From Microplitis mediator (lineage: Eukaryota > Arthropoda > Insecta > Hymenoptera > Braconidae), in NCBI RefSeq assembly GCF_029852145.1, contig NC_079974.1, positions 16,367,582 through 16,431,581 of the forward strand: a DNA stretch of 64,000 bases. The letters run 5' to 3'. The position numbers and the translations under genes are program-made. The notes beneath the pieces were generated by a model. The model made no database searches. It was not told the DNA's origin and saw only the letters and a list, made by a program, of their open reading frames with translations. Of the stretch, positions 45,869-58,668 are shown in pieces. Positions within the stretch are counted from its first letter, which is position 1. Each line of letters begins with the position of its first letter.

Positions 45869-47635
45869 TCTGAATTGCAACCCACCACCTCCACCTTTGT
45901 CTCTTCCGCTTTTACTAAATCAAATTCGTACGACCTGTGATATCTTCCTCTTGACAATGACAATTTTATTAAAAAACACAACACTAGTTCTTTAACTTTT
46001 GATGTTAATGATTCAAACTCTTTCGTAGTAATTTTAATAGTATTATTGTTACTATTATCGTTATTATTATTATTACAATAATAATTATTAATCCAACTTG
46101 TTGTATTAAATATCACGTACATCAATGACAGCCAATATCACATCGCGTACCCATCAGCTATTTTACCAATGATAACTGCTGATGAAAATTATTATTATGA
46201 TATAGCCTCTGTCTCTCCGTTGACACGCTCTTCTTTACTCAATCGGTAGAGTAGTACTTCAGTTAATTTAGTCGTACGTAAAACAGCAACGACGAATTAA
46301 ATATAACGTCAACTCCTAAACACAGAAACTATAAATTTACTAAATCTTTATTTTTAACTAATTTTAAAACAATAAAATAAAATTACTTTTCTCTGCAATT
46401 GAGGATTTGTATTTCCGCGATCAGTTTCTGTTGTACCTGCTGGTTATTATTGATAATCTAGTCTTACAGTACTGAGGCAAAAATACCTCTGGTTTTTTTA
46501 TCCTCGTAGCACTCGTCCTGATAGTCTTTAAAAATAATATTTTTAAAATTAAATTTCCTTGCAGATACCAAAAATTTTTTTTATTGTATATTTAATTTCT
46601 GTCGTGGTTGTTTTCGTTGTCGTACGTTTTTTATAATCATCGGTACTTGACAACGATAAAAATAATAAACCGCGGTACAGCGCACTTGCTAATAATCAAG
46701 AAACTACACATACATAGAGAACCAGCGGGCAAGAGGGTGCTGCAGTAGATACCAAAAAGAAGACCAGCAGAATGAATCAACGTTTTTAGAATGGTTTATA
46801 GTAACGCGCCGCGCACGGACAACCTACTATACGATGATAACGACGACAATTATATAGCCACACACACTCAATGAAGATTGCCTTCTTCTTCTTCTTCTTC
46901 TGCTTTTCCTCAACTTTTTTTTTTCTTTTTTTATTTTCTCTTTTATTTTTCCTCTAAAAATTTCTCCGATACATTAGAATTCTAGGGCACTGAAACACTT
47001 AACCGTGACTATGATGGTGCGTTAACTCAATACAACTGTCGTGTTCTAATAGACTGTATCAAAAAGATTATACAGACGTACTCAATTCTGATCGCCCACG
47101 TCGCACCTTTTCCCTACTTCTTTCTCTCGAAGTAACGCAATACACTACTTCGGTTTTTCGATTTTACTTATTTTCAAATTAATGTACTACGACGTTGCAC
47201 CTAAATTGACATGATAACCGTTTTTTTACTCCATTCCGAGTACCATATAAAATTTCCCACTCAATTTTTTCACATTGACTTAAAATTTTCAAATTTTTAT
47301 CTGTTAAATTTTTAAACACCAGTTTTTTAACTGTATAAGTATATGATATCTCTCTCTATCACTAGCTTACGCACGATTGGAGACTTACTCTCCTACCTCA
47401 ACACCACTCGCACTCTCTTCCGCTCGTCTTTCACGTCACGTTAAATCTCGTATTATAATTGTCAAACTAAACGGTACTCACTGATAGAGAAATAATTGTT
47501 TTATGATTATCATTTTGGGGTTAATATTAATTCTGTAATAAATATTAATAATAATTATTAAAATAATAATAATTATTATTTAAAATAAAATATTATCATC
47601 AGTTAAAACTTAATAATTAGTCGTCGTGCAGACCA

Positions 47636-47712
47636 TTTTCCCGCGGGGGCGACGACGAAAGCCAAGCTCGCGTTAACGACGACGACGACGACGTGTGGGC
47701 GGCGTCACGACC
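47636..47712. promoter_or_regulatory. GC-rich, CpG-dense block
   Basis: CCGCGGGGGCGACGACGAAA and GACGACGACGACGACGTG stand out from surroundings of roughly one-quarter GC. Position upstream of shaggy, on the minus-strand side, suggests promoter or 5' UTR sequence. Confidence 0.35.
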
Positions 47713-48069
47713 GTTTTTGTCATTCACACTGTCAATTATATTTTTATATATTAATATTATTATTATTATTTAAATATATATGTAGTAAGTCGTTACACAA
47801 TTAATGGACGTATTGGCCGCGTTATTTAAACGCGGTATTAAAACTCCTCGTCGTTATTTATATGTCTTTATTCTAGTCCTCGGGAACACCACACACTACA
47901 GTCACCGATTTTTCGAAGCCTTCTCAGACATTGACCCGTTCGGGCGATATCGGGCCACTCGAACTTCCACGAGATTACACGACTATGACGTCAACGATTA
48001 CTTTATCCCTTCCACGTAAAAGGATCATCTTCAATTTCATTTCCTTTAGTGGCCTAATGGCGGCAGCAT

Positions 48070-48395
48070 ATTACATTCAAATTTTTCGCGCTAAATTCAA
48101 ATTTGTTTTTATTTTCGTGGATTTATAAATAAACAGATAATTTATTTATATAATTTTTATATTAAAATTTTTTTGCTTACAAAATATTTTTTTTTGCGCA
48201 TCTAATTGATAAGTTTGAATGTAATATGCATTACATTCAAACTTTTCGCGGTAAATTCAAATTCTTATATTTAATTTTTTTTTTATTTTTGCGGATTAAT
48301 AAATAAATCGATAATTCATATAATTTTTATATTAAAATTTTTTTTTTGCTTATAAAATTTTGACTGACATTTTTTTTGCGCATGTAATTGATAAG
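48070..48395. repeat. Two-copy tandem duplication, about 160 bp
   Basis: Unit 1 (48070-48213) and unit 2 (48230-48395) share ATTACATTCAAA, TTCGCG.TAAATTCAAATT, ATATAATTTTTATATTAAAA and TTTTTTGCGCAT.TAATTG. The junction contains the reverse complement TTTGAATGTAAT. Confidence 0.6.
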
Positions 48396-48396
48396 T

Positions 48397-48404
48397 TATC
48401 GATA
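48397..48404. promoter_or_regulatory. DRE-like motif TATCGATA
   Basis: TATCGATA is the core DNA-replication-related element of many insect housekeeping promoters. It is palindromic, so direction is not implied. It lies at the edge of the tandem duplication. Confidence 0.3.
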
Positions 48405-51006
48405 GAGTGACGTCGGTATTTTAGGAAGTTTAAATATCGATTGAAAATAAAAAAAAACATGCAATATAATGACTGATAATGAGTGACATCTGGAAGACGA
48501 GAAGGAATGTCTATTGGAATTTTTTTTTTTTTATGACCGCGGGGTTCGTCGTTTTGAAACGCGGGATCTTGTTTAAGTTGCAGTTTGGAAGCCACGCGCT
48601 GCGCATGTATCCTGAGAGAAGAAGCTTCCTTTTATCGCGGCGGATTTTTTTTTAATAAAATTATTTATTAAATTACAAATATTTTAAAATACTAATACTA
48701 CAATTGTTAATGTGTTAATTAATAATTAAACTTTATAATAATTATTGTGTTTTTATAGACTGTGCCAAAGTGTTAGTGTGAATTTTTTTCTATTATTATC
48801 TACGTCTTTAAATAAAATAATACGTAAGTATTTTTATCTTTTAAAAAAAATATCAATAGTTATTTCCAATAAAAAATATTAAGGAAAATGATAGAAAGTT
48901 TAGTACATAATGAATGCATCGTAGGGAAAAGTGAAAGTTGTAAATACCGAAAATTTTGCAAAACCAAACAACGAAAATATAAAAAAAGTAAATTTATTGC
49001 GCTTAAAATATTCGAGATTTATGAATGCTAAAAAAACGGTAGAAGGACGCGCGAGGGATTGTAAGAAATACCGCAGGTACAAAAACTACCTGAATGATTT
49101 TGGATGTTGGTCTTGGGCAGAAGACCGGTAGGCAGTTATTCATATTCGTTAAAATACAGACTAAAAGACGCGTACAGACTATACTTATATACTCTTCTTT
49201 TTTAAAATTTCTTAACACACTTATACCTTGCAGCCTCAAACCTTACACTGTTGTCACTACTACTACTACCTGAAACGACTACATCCAACAAGGACAGATC
49301 CAAGAAAATTTACCGCGTCATACTTTGTGCCTGACATTTTTGCACCTGCATTTTATTTAAATTATCCTGGAAATGTCAGGTTCCGTCACGTCAAAAGTAA
49401 ACTTTCAATAGTATGCCGCTGTGTAAATCCATTAAGTGCTGAGTCTTTCGAAAAATATCTGAGACAGGTACATCCGCGTCCTTTATTTTTATTATTATTA
49501 TTACTACTACTACTACTATATCTATATACATAAATACATTTATTTCTAAATATAATACAGAATGTGTCCAAAGCTTAATCCTTTGATTAATTGTCCTCAA
49601 AAAGTTAATGCTCATTGAAGTATGTAATAAACATGAGTATTAAGCATGTGCAAAATCAGAATTAAATTTACTCAAGTATGTACTCAACTGGTACACACTC
49701 TCATCCTGGTCTGGTTACTGGTTACTGGCGCTTGCCTCGAATCTTTACTTTATAAGGGTGAACATATATAGTATGTAGTACCTACATGCTCATTTCGACA
49801 GCTGTGTTGAAACAACAATGGTTTTTGTCAAGCACCCCGTTGAGTTGATCGAATGAGCCCACTGAGTGACCCTATGCTGAATCTTGGCTCCTCCTCGATG
49901 TATACACATCAGTAATACTATACTGTATACTTAGTATAAATTTTTTGTATAAATATATGTAACAATCTCGTCATCTCGTGCATTGACTTCTCATCCTTAC
50001 AATAACTGTAATAAAAAAAAAATAGTAGTAATAATAATAATAAAAGAACGTGTAATCTCTGACGTTAATTATTTATTAGGCTGTTGATAATGGTGATGAT
50101 GCAGTGATCACTATTCTAATGTAATGAGAGCTAAGCGGGCAGAAGTAAAAGGCAAAAAGGGGACAATTGTATGAGCGGCTTTTCATTCAAATCAAAGACA
50201 TGGGTCAGAGAGAGCGAGTGACATCGTGAGAATAGTTACATATCTACGTATATATGTATATATGTGAATGTATTTATATATAATACATTAGTAGTGTTAG
50301 GGGATGATGATGATTCTCTTCGCTCGTGCGGGCCATCTGAATCTCACTTACTCACTCATTCACTCACTCAGTAAACACACATGAATTATTTTAAATCCAA
50401 TGGGCATTTCAGTCATACGGTTAATGCGGGATGACGAATCAACGCGCCAGATCGTAAGAGGGTAAATGCTGAGGGGCTGTATCTATTCGCTCTATTTAAA
50501 CACACAAAAAAAGTATCAGTATTGTAAATATATAAATAGATGTATAATGTATATTATAATACCTGATATCGCGTACTAAGAAATAAAGAAAGACAATATG
50601 TATATGTATATAGGTGCGCATTACGAGCACATAAATGCGCAGACGGTACTTTCAATATTAATTATTCATAGACATTGATTCAGTGCATATTAAACTTTGC
50701 TCGAAATATCCAAGTCTTTTGTTGTAGAGACACATCCTCGAGCTTTCCAGTTTGTGGGTAATCTTTCAAAGCTCACCACCTTTAGGACTACTTTTTTTCC
50801 ATCTAGCGCCACCAACAACGACTCAATTACCGTCTTTGTGTCTACCCTTTACTTTTTATTTATTTACTTTTTTTTTATGTTATCATTTTTTTCTGTATCT
50901 TTCTCTCCGACGCATACTCGTTTATGCGAGAAAAAAGAGATTAAAAAGTCTAACATTATTTTTTTTTTTTTACTGTTTTTTGTTGCAGACAATAAAAGAG
51001 ATAAAA

Positions 51007-52510
51007 ATGAGGAAACTGATGGAATTGATATTTATGATACAATTACTTGCTTATGGCTGTTACTCTATGCCATCTAGTCAATTGTCTGTGCAAACAATAA
51101 GCCACAGCAGTTCATCGACAATAAAAAATAATAATAATATTAAAGGAAAAAAAAGCCCACAAATAAATATTTGTAATCTTGAACAACTTGAAGAACCGAT
51201 TATTTGTAATTGCGATGTCAGCAAAATTGGTAATGCCACTGAGGCTAATTGTGTTGTATTGGATGCAACAAAACCCGATGACACAATATGGGATTATTTT
51301 ATGTCACAAGTATCACTTGAAAAGTTGTCAATGAAAGTCAGAATTGGTGGTCTCATGTCTTATGTACCGAGTAAAATAATTAAATCGTTGACAAAATTGA
51401 AAATGATAAATGTTAGATATGCTAATTTTGACGAAATAAGTGAGGGTGCATTTGCTAACCAACCAAGCGTTACTGTTGTTGACATTGCTGAGTGCGGTAT
51501 CATGCAATTGAAAAAACATTCATTTGTAAACATGACTCAGCTAGATTTTATCAATCTCGACGACAATCAAATCGTCGAGATCAATAGGTAAGAAATTTTT
51601 TTTTTCTCCATTCATTTACTTGCGATATTTTTTATGATCCATAAAAAAATAAAATTTTTACACTTGAATAAATAATAAATAAAAAATAAAAATAACTAGA
51701 GGATAGAGATTAATGGTTGAATGAATTTGTTTTTTAGGGAGGTCTTTGTCAATCTTCCGGTGTTAAAGAAGCTCTTTATGAACCATAACAATATTACAAC
51801 TCTTCACGATCGGGCATTCAAGCATTTAACATCACTTCAGGAACTTGGACTAAGTGACAATAATTTACAAGTGATAACAACTGAACACTTTATGGGATTA
51901 AAATCACTCGTTCGTTTGATACTACGTTCAAATAAAATATCAGCCCTCGGTGAACGGACATTCATTGAAATGCCAGAATTACAAGAGCTTGATCTTGATA
52001 ATAATGTAATTTCTTACATAAATGTCAATGCATTTGAAAAAATGCGCAATTTACGTAAACTAGTTTTGAGCAACAATAAAATAACACATTTAGCATCAGA
52101 TATTTTTACCGGCGCCCAATCTATTAATTATCTTGATCTACAAAACAACTCACTCGTAAGAGTTACATTTGACACTGTCAAACCAATTGTTACAAACTTG
52201 TACGGTGATTCTGGTTACTTATCTCTCGATGGTAAGTTTTTTTATTTTTTTTATTTGATAAATTTATTCAAATTAAGGGGACGGGAAGCAAAATGGGATA
52301 CCCCCAAAGTTTTATAAAAAAAATGAATTTTTTTTTAAACATTCCAAAAGCATTATTTTGAATTTTTTTTGTTAAAGTTTTTCAAAAATCAAGTGTCAGT
52401 CGAAAAATGTCAATTACTTTTGTTTTATGATAAAACTATTCAAAATTTTTTTTCTTCCTTTGCATTCAGTATTTTAAAAAAATTTAATTAATTCAAATTT
52501 ATTTAATATC

Positions 52511-52553
<43 letters not shown>

Positions 52554-55500
52554 CAATTTTTTTAGGGGGTACCCCATTTTGCCCGCAAAAATGAAAATTT
52601 TTTCTATTTACTTTGAATATCATTAAAAAAAAAGATTTAGCGTATTTGAGTCCTCGAAACTTGGTATTTTTTTAAGTACCCCGTTTTGCCCCCCACCCAC
52701 TCTCCCCTAGATACTCAGAAATAAATGATTTCTCAATGCAAGAAATTTTTACTTGTCACAAATTTTTACTTGCCTCAAAAAATTTTTCGTATTATAAATT
52801 GAAAATTAAAAATTTCTTGAAGCGAGAATAAATTTTCATAGAGTAAGAAAAACTTTTTTGAACCAAGAAATTCTTTCTCGTCTTGAGAAAATTTTTGTTT
52901 TCAATTTATAGTAAAAAAAATTTCTTGCGCCACGATATTATTTTTTTCTGTGTATACGTATTATATATTATTATGTACTCTTATTACTATTGATAGCAAT
53001 CTATACTTTAATATCTTATGTTTATTCTCATTCACATATGTTTTTATTCATAACTGTGCATATAGAATTATCATTGGTACACAAACCGGTCTCTAAAGAC
53101 TAGAGTAGAACCCTGTAAGACCCCATACGATGCATGCAGTATAGAAGAACAATAACCCGTTGATTTTGCATTCGCCAAGGGGGATCGAATTCACTAACCC
53201 TTCATTTCTTTCCGCATTTTTTTTTTTTTTAATTTTTTTATTTATTATCTTTCTCTTTCGCTTATTCTCTTTTTATTTATATACACTCACTTTTATATTA
53301 TACATACACATATACGTGTGTGTACATAATTTTATTTTATTTTATTTCGTTTACGATTCATACACACAAGTACTCTCGACCTTGTACCCAACCACACCCA
53401 ATTGAATCTTCTGCCTTTTGTAGTTTGACAAACATTAATAAACGCATATAATCAAAATATTTATGAGTTGCTATGATATATGACATTATTTTTAAATAAA
53501 TTATTTTAAAGAACCGCTTAGCCGGCTATCTCTTGGTTATTAAATTTCCATTAAAATTTCTAGACAGTGTTGTGTTGTTATTTTTTATTTTTTTTTGTTG
53601 ATAATTCTGTCAATCTGCTTGTTGATTCTGTAGGATATAATTTGACAGAAAGTGAACTTGTTTTCGGAATAACGCGAGATAGGGTGAACTTTTCAGCAAG
53701 CTCCATCGCTTTGTAGGCGTGCCCCGTATATTAGGTTTTAATCATTTAGGGGATGAAATTTCAGGGTCGTAGGCGTGGTAGTCTACAGCCCTACCGGGAA
53801 CACCCCTTCCTGTCTGCAAAGCTTGGTCCTGTCTATCTTTTTGCAACCCCCGCAGCATCAGCTACTTCGAGGATAAGTCTGTACAGTGTATAGTGTATAC
53901 CCAAAAGCAAAGTCCCAAGTTGATGCCAAAGGCATTGCTGTATCATTTTATCTTTCTCATTTAATAATTCAATGGACTTTTGGTATGTGTCTCATCTTAA
54001 CCGTTACACCGGATTGTTTTTTTTTTCCTGTTATTATTATTGTTATATGTATACATTTATGTATTATTCTCTTGCTCATGTCGTATACAACTCACCGTAA
54101 ACATGAAAAAAAAAATTTTTTTTTCTTAAAATAGAAAAATATATAAAAGACTTTAATGCTGCATGATTTGAGCATTAGAAAGGAACCTGGAAAGAAAAAT
54201 AAAAAAAGACCACCTGGACACATTTTTTCAAGGGACAATACTTGTCCACCGTTGCCATTTACCTGGAAAAGATTCAAGAAGAGATGAAGGTTTCTCTCGG
54301 GATTTTATTTTTATATTATATATTTTTTTTTCTTTTTCGCTTTTACTTTACCGTTCTCTCCCTTGCTTCTGTACTATACATATATTCCTTTTGCTTGGCG
54401 GTCGGCGAGCTTCGATGCGTCAACGCTCTGCCACTCGCCATATAAATTTCTAAGAGCCTGAGGGCAGTATTACATAGGCAGGGAGGCTTACGCAGGAAAT
54501 ACCTAGGCCGCAAGGGCGCAAAGCATTACCTACATACATATATAATAAATAGGATTCGTTCAAGCAATTGCCAATTATATCAAACAAATTTTTTTTTAAC
54601 ATTACATGCTTATTCGACCTTTCATATTTACATTTTTATAAATTTAATTATCTTTTTAAATATTATTTTTTAATTTATTCCCACGAACTTTCCTTCAATG
54701 TTTTTTTACTTTTTAAAATATTTACTTGCTATGCAAATAATTTTAATTATTATTTGGATCGCTTTGTCTGTAGATATATGAAATAGAGAAATATCGGAGA
54801 ATATATTACTATTTTAATTTAATGAATGCTTTTAATGTTTTAAACTCTGAAGTCTCATTAACAAGGCATCAAAGCGTACTCATTTAATATATATTATGAT
54901 TCTCACTCACTAAATAATGATAATCATAACGTATAAATTAATCTGTTATATTTTTTTATCAATAATAAACTGTTTAAATTCATATTATATATCACATATT
55001 TACATAAACTGAAAAGGATAGATATATATCGTTTTCAGTTTGTGTATATACATTTTTTTTCTCTTATCGATTTTTATTTACACCAATTACAATTCGGCTA
55101 AAATATTGTATTTCATTCCTCATTCATTAATAATAATAATAATACTCTTTTTATAATATTTTTTTTTTTTAATACAATCACTTGCCGCTTTTTAAAATTA
55201 GCACCCCTAGTATCCAGTGACGCTTTAGTAATTATTAATTAGTTAATAGTATTTTTAGAATACCAGTGAGTGTTCTAAAAATATTAAACTAATACTCTAT
55301 GATGATGGAAGTAGATATTAAGTACAATGACCTCACAATTGTGTGTTTCTATCGAATCAACCCCTTTAATTTTATACATATATCGCATATATACTGTATC
55401 ATGTGCTTACTACATGTAAAAAATTAGCGGAGTAAATCTGGAGTGAATTTTGAGCAGATGACTGTCTATTTATTTAATCCCGTCGGAATAGAATTCACTC

Positions 55501-57085
55501 CTAAAAAGAATTTATTTTACTATTGACTCTGAGTCAGAGTCAATGCGGATTCAAATAAAATCTACATCACTCCGCTGAAAAAACAAACTCCTTATTTACT
55601 CTGTATGCAAAGGGGTTTTTTTTTTAAATCTGACGGAGTGAATTTGGATTGAAATAAAATCCGTAATTACTCCCAATTTTTTACAGTGTAATAAACAATA
55701 ATTTTGTTTTAGATAACAAATTGGTTTGTGACTGTAATTTGGCATGGATACAAGGCTTGAGAAATGAAACAATCAATCAAAAACTTAAAGACTCGCTTGA
55801 CTTGTTGACGTGTTTCCTTGAAGTACAGAATGATACCCATCACGCAAGCCAGGCTATTGAAAATAATAAAGCTCGTGTAGCGTCAGGAAAATTCAAGACT
55901 GGTGAGTGAGAAATTTTATCATTATTGTTATATTAGACTTACACACTACTGTATATATATCAGCATTACAGGCACAGTAGTGATTAACGATGAAATAATT
56001 CATGTATATTCGCTTTTCAGGGGAAATTCTCGACGTCAATAAGTCGAGGGGAAAGCATAATATACATGATGCCAACAACAACTACATGAATGATAATGAT
56101 AATGATTATGATCGCGACTATTCCGATTCTACATCTAAATTTTTCAATGGAAAGGTATTGTATAGATAAATTGTCTTTATATTTTTATATATATATAAAC
56201 ACATATTTTTTCAACTCTATTTTTAAATAAAATTCTCCTAGGAGACTTCAAATAACTTCATTTCAAATATTCCTCCTTTTATACGAGAAAAAAATTGATT
56301 TAAAAATTTGTTTTTTATCTAAAAATTAATTCTATATCTAGTATATGTATAATATTTTTGTCTAAGTTGCTCAAATAATATTTTATCTGACTATTACTAT
56401 CTGTAAATTGCACAGAATCACCTACTAAAAACATTAAGTCAGACAATTTGCTAATTAGAACCTCGATTAATATATACACGGAAAAAAATGAACTATATAA
56501 ATTGAAAACGACAAATAATATCTTGATAAAATGATCAGTAAATACTATCATTCTAAATAGTAATTTCTTCATTTATAATTAAAACGTAAATAATTACAGG
56601 ATAAGTATGAAAATTTATTGTCTATACAAGAAAAATTACTATTTGAACTAAAGTCGCAACGGATACTTGAAAAATTGACGACACGTATTATAAAATTTAT
56701 TGTTTTGAATGTTAAAAATCCCCATATTGACACCCAGGTTCCGGATTATAATTTCACACACTAATTTTTAAAGTTTATTTTTTTCCGTGTACAGTTATAA
56801 AAATCTATATGTGTATTGAAACATTTTTCGATTGTTTCTCAATAGCTCCAGTTAGTAGACGGAAGAATGGGCTACATAAAGCATCTCTTTGAGGTGAAAG
56901 TAGAAAAACCGTGTCCTGAACATTCTAGGGATGATCCAATGGCATCCGAGGAGCCCTCAAATCGACGGGAAAATGCAGCTGTCGCAACCTCCAAGGCTTC
57001 TACTACTTATGTACAACACATAACCACGATGGGTCAATGCCTTTACTATCTAACATCGTTGTTACTCGTCATCATAGTCGTCTAA
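51007..57085 (+). CDS. Con: Connectin-like leucine-rich-repeat cell-surface protein
   Basis: Probable homophilic adhesion protein of muscle/motor-axon type. Coding exons: 51007-51587, 51738-52231, 55713-55901, 56021-56154, 56846-57085; in frame, 545 aa. The ATG follows the acceptor TTTGTTGCAG by 18 nt and opens a signal peptide (MRKLMELIFMIQLLAYGCYS). A Cys-rich lead (ICNCDVSKIGNATEANC) precedes about ten LRRs, e.g. LDFINLDDNQIVEINREVF, LQELGLSDNNLQVITTEHF and LRKLVLSNNKITHLASDIF. An LRR C-cap follows (KLVCDCNLAWIQGLRNET), then an acidic low-complexity linker (NDNDNDYDRDYSD). The C-terminus is purely hydrophobic, YYLTSLLLVIIVV, with no cytoplasmic tail, as expected for GPI attachment. Connectin is the best fit by architecture and the SLEKLSMKVR-type N-terminus; other LRR adhesion proteins are less likely. 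AATAAA at 57719-57724 may end the transcript. Confidence 0.88.
52276..52710. mobile_element. MITE with AGGGGA ends and a poly-T core
   Basis: AGGGGACGGGAAGCAAAATG then GGATACCCCC at the left is mirrored by GTACCCCGTTTTGCCCCCC and TCTCCCCT at the right. An inner copy GGGGGTACCCCATTTTGCCC sits at 52565-52583. The centre is an uninterrupted T run of about 36 (52518-52553). Located at the start of the large connectin intron. Confidence 0.55.
52712..52957. mobile_element. Element with TTTTTTTCTGTGTA end and AAGAAATTTTT arrays
   Basis: Repeated AAATTTTTACTTG, AAATTTCTTG, and TCTTGCGCCACGA blocks in inverted arrangement. The right end equals that of 14656-14725 (TTTCTTGCGCCACGA then TTATTTTTTTCTGTGTA). 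The left end (GATACTCAGAAATAA) is a degraded counterpart. Confidence 0.45.
52958..55429. other. Interior of the large connectin-gene intron
   Basis: Mostly AT-rich and pyrimidine runs. Two stretches of ordinary composition (53620-53890 and 54360-54530) contain no frame or motif that I recognise; they could be enhancers or old repeats. Confidence 0.4.
55430..55690. repeat. 'GGAGTGAAT' repeat, contiguous copy
   Basis: Repeated motifs GGAGTGAAT, CACTCCG and AATAAAATC in both orientations between AAAAAATTAGCGGAGTAAAT and ACTCCCAATTTTTTACAGTG. It ends about 20 bp before connectin exon 3. A split copy surrounds the 5S gene at 5470-6440. Confidence 0.5.
56475..56792. mobile_element. 318-bp MITE with TACACGGAAAAAAAT ends
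   Basis: TACACGGAAAAAAATGAAC at the left and TTATTTTTTTCCGTGTAC at the right are inverted. The interior is AT-rich and non-coding. It lies in the last connectin intron, 54 bp before the last exon. Confidence 0.55.
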
Positions 57086-58668
57086 AATGTGCTGTTTCAT
57101 CATCCTCAAAGGATCATCAATCCTCAATCAATCTTCGCGCACATATAATACCAAAAATATTATATATAAAAAAAAAAAAAAAAAAGTATGATAAAAGAAC
57201 TACAAGTAAACACATTAACAAAATTGTAAGAGCAATTTTTTTTTTACTTAATGTTTTTTTTTTTTGCTCAATTGAAAAAAAATTGATACATACTATAAGT
57301 AAGAATGTTATTAAGTATGTATTTAAATTGACATTGTATATGTTTAGTTGTACTCAGTATATTTATAGTTATATTTTTCACTTGGCTTGTGTCATATTTT
57401 TATTTAATAAGATCATTGATTAATTGAACTTTATAATAATTATAAAGAATTCAATTTTCACAAACTTCATTTCACTTGTAATTTATAAGTATATATATAA
57501 GGACATTATTTTATAATTATTTCACGATAATCAATAATAATAATAATTATTTATTAATTAATTAATTAATATTAATTCACAAAAACCAGTACAATGTCCA
57601 TTACTAGGATTAAAAGATAATCCTAATTGATAATTTATCATGCGGATTGATTCGCTGTTTAATTAATGTATTACTTATACATATAATATATAATGTTTTT
57701 ATAATTCAATTGTAACAAAATAAATTATATTAACACTTGAACAAGAAAGAAAATTTACCCTTTATTTTTTTAAAAAATAGTTTTATATAAAAGTCCAAGT
57801 CATCAAAGTGGTATAAAGCTCAATATCAATTGTTTTAATGTAAATAATTGATAAATGTCTTGTCAAAGTTTTAACCAAATGTCGATATCAATTTTATTTG
57901 AAAGTAACTGTTTTATTAAATGTACGTATTTGAACAGTCATTGGTCATCGCGTGTCATATAAAACAACCTCTAGGTCCACATAAAGGAAAACAAAATCAG
58001 TTAATAATCAATATGACCTAGAATATTCTTCAGTTCATCGTTTATCAATTTATTTATATTCTATATATATGTATATATTTACATTCATATAAATGTAAAA
58101 ATCTGACACTTTTCACGTATATACAAATGAGCATATCGGATTGATTGATGAATTGTTATTTATAAAATTTATATGTCACAAGGACATAAATTTATGTGCA
58201 GAGTGATCGGGATGCAAGTATAAGAATATATATATTATATATTAAAGTACATGTGTACATATATTATAAGAACAGTATAGAGAAGAGGAATAGATAAATA
58301 GTTATGCATACATGACATGCGACAAGCTCAGTGCATTAGCGAGGGACAACGAGCTTGATCGTGCATCGGAAGTATCGGCATTAACTGAATCGCGTATATC
58401 CGCTCGAGTGATTTTATAAGAGAGTTCTTTGATAGACGCGTAGGTTTTCTATATTATTCTACCTAATATAATAGAAAAAAAAAATAAAAGTCCATATTCA
58501 ATCGAAACTTTAATAAAACCGATTGAATTACTATTTATTATTTTATTTTTATCGTATCATTAAAAATACCATTTAAACGTCAAGTCTTCCGGTAGAGTTT
58601 CCATCATAAAATATTTTTTTTTTTTATAACAATTATTAAAGTTTTTAATTCAACGATTGCTGGTGACA
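57086..58668. other. Connectin 3' region and Rh50 promoter
   Basis: AT-rich with a poly-A tract (57171-57185) and AATAAA at 57719-57724. 58300-58450 is less AT-rich and lies just upstream of the first Rh50 exon, a reasonable promoter site. No other gene seen. Confidence 0.45.

Larger units (their letters stand above)
45869..51006. other. Divergent 5' region of shaggy and the connectin-like gene
   Basis: Contains the shaggy 5' UTR and promoter (right of 45868) and the upstream region of the plus-strand LRR gene. Visible items are the GC-rich block 47636-47712 with a GAC repeat, a TTC repeat (46884-46903), a tandem duplication at 48070-48395, a DRE-type site at 48397-48404 and a possible non-coding exon ending at a GTAAGTATTT donor (48823). 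A splice acceptor at 50980-50988 (TTTGTTGCAG) shows that at least one upstream non-coding exon belongs to the LRR gene. No protein-coding gene recognised. Confidence 0.5.

Noticed and set aside
45865..46125. 86-codon minus-strand frame just upstream of the shaggy start
   Set aside because: Poly-Asn simple sequence overlapping the MSGRPRTTS exon in another frame; most likely 5' UTR.
48350..48595. Minus-strand 81-codon frame starting MASKLQLKQDPAFQN
   Set aside because: The first 44 residues look coding but the rest is low-complexity and no donor or known family was recognised; reported only as a finding.
50752..51006. In-frame extension upstream of the connectin ATG (MWVIFQSSPPLG...)
   Set aside because: The frame is pyrimidine-tract translation; a strong acceptor TTTGTTGCAG lies at 50980-50988 and the ATG at 51007 opens a proper signal peptide.
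57037..57423. Plus-strand frame overlapping the connectin 3' end
   Set aside because: Out of frame with the real exon and dominated by poly-A/poly-T; it is 3' UTR.
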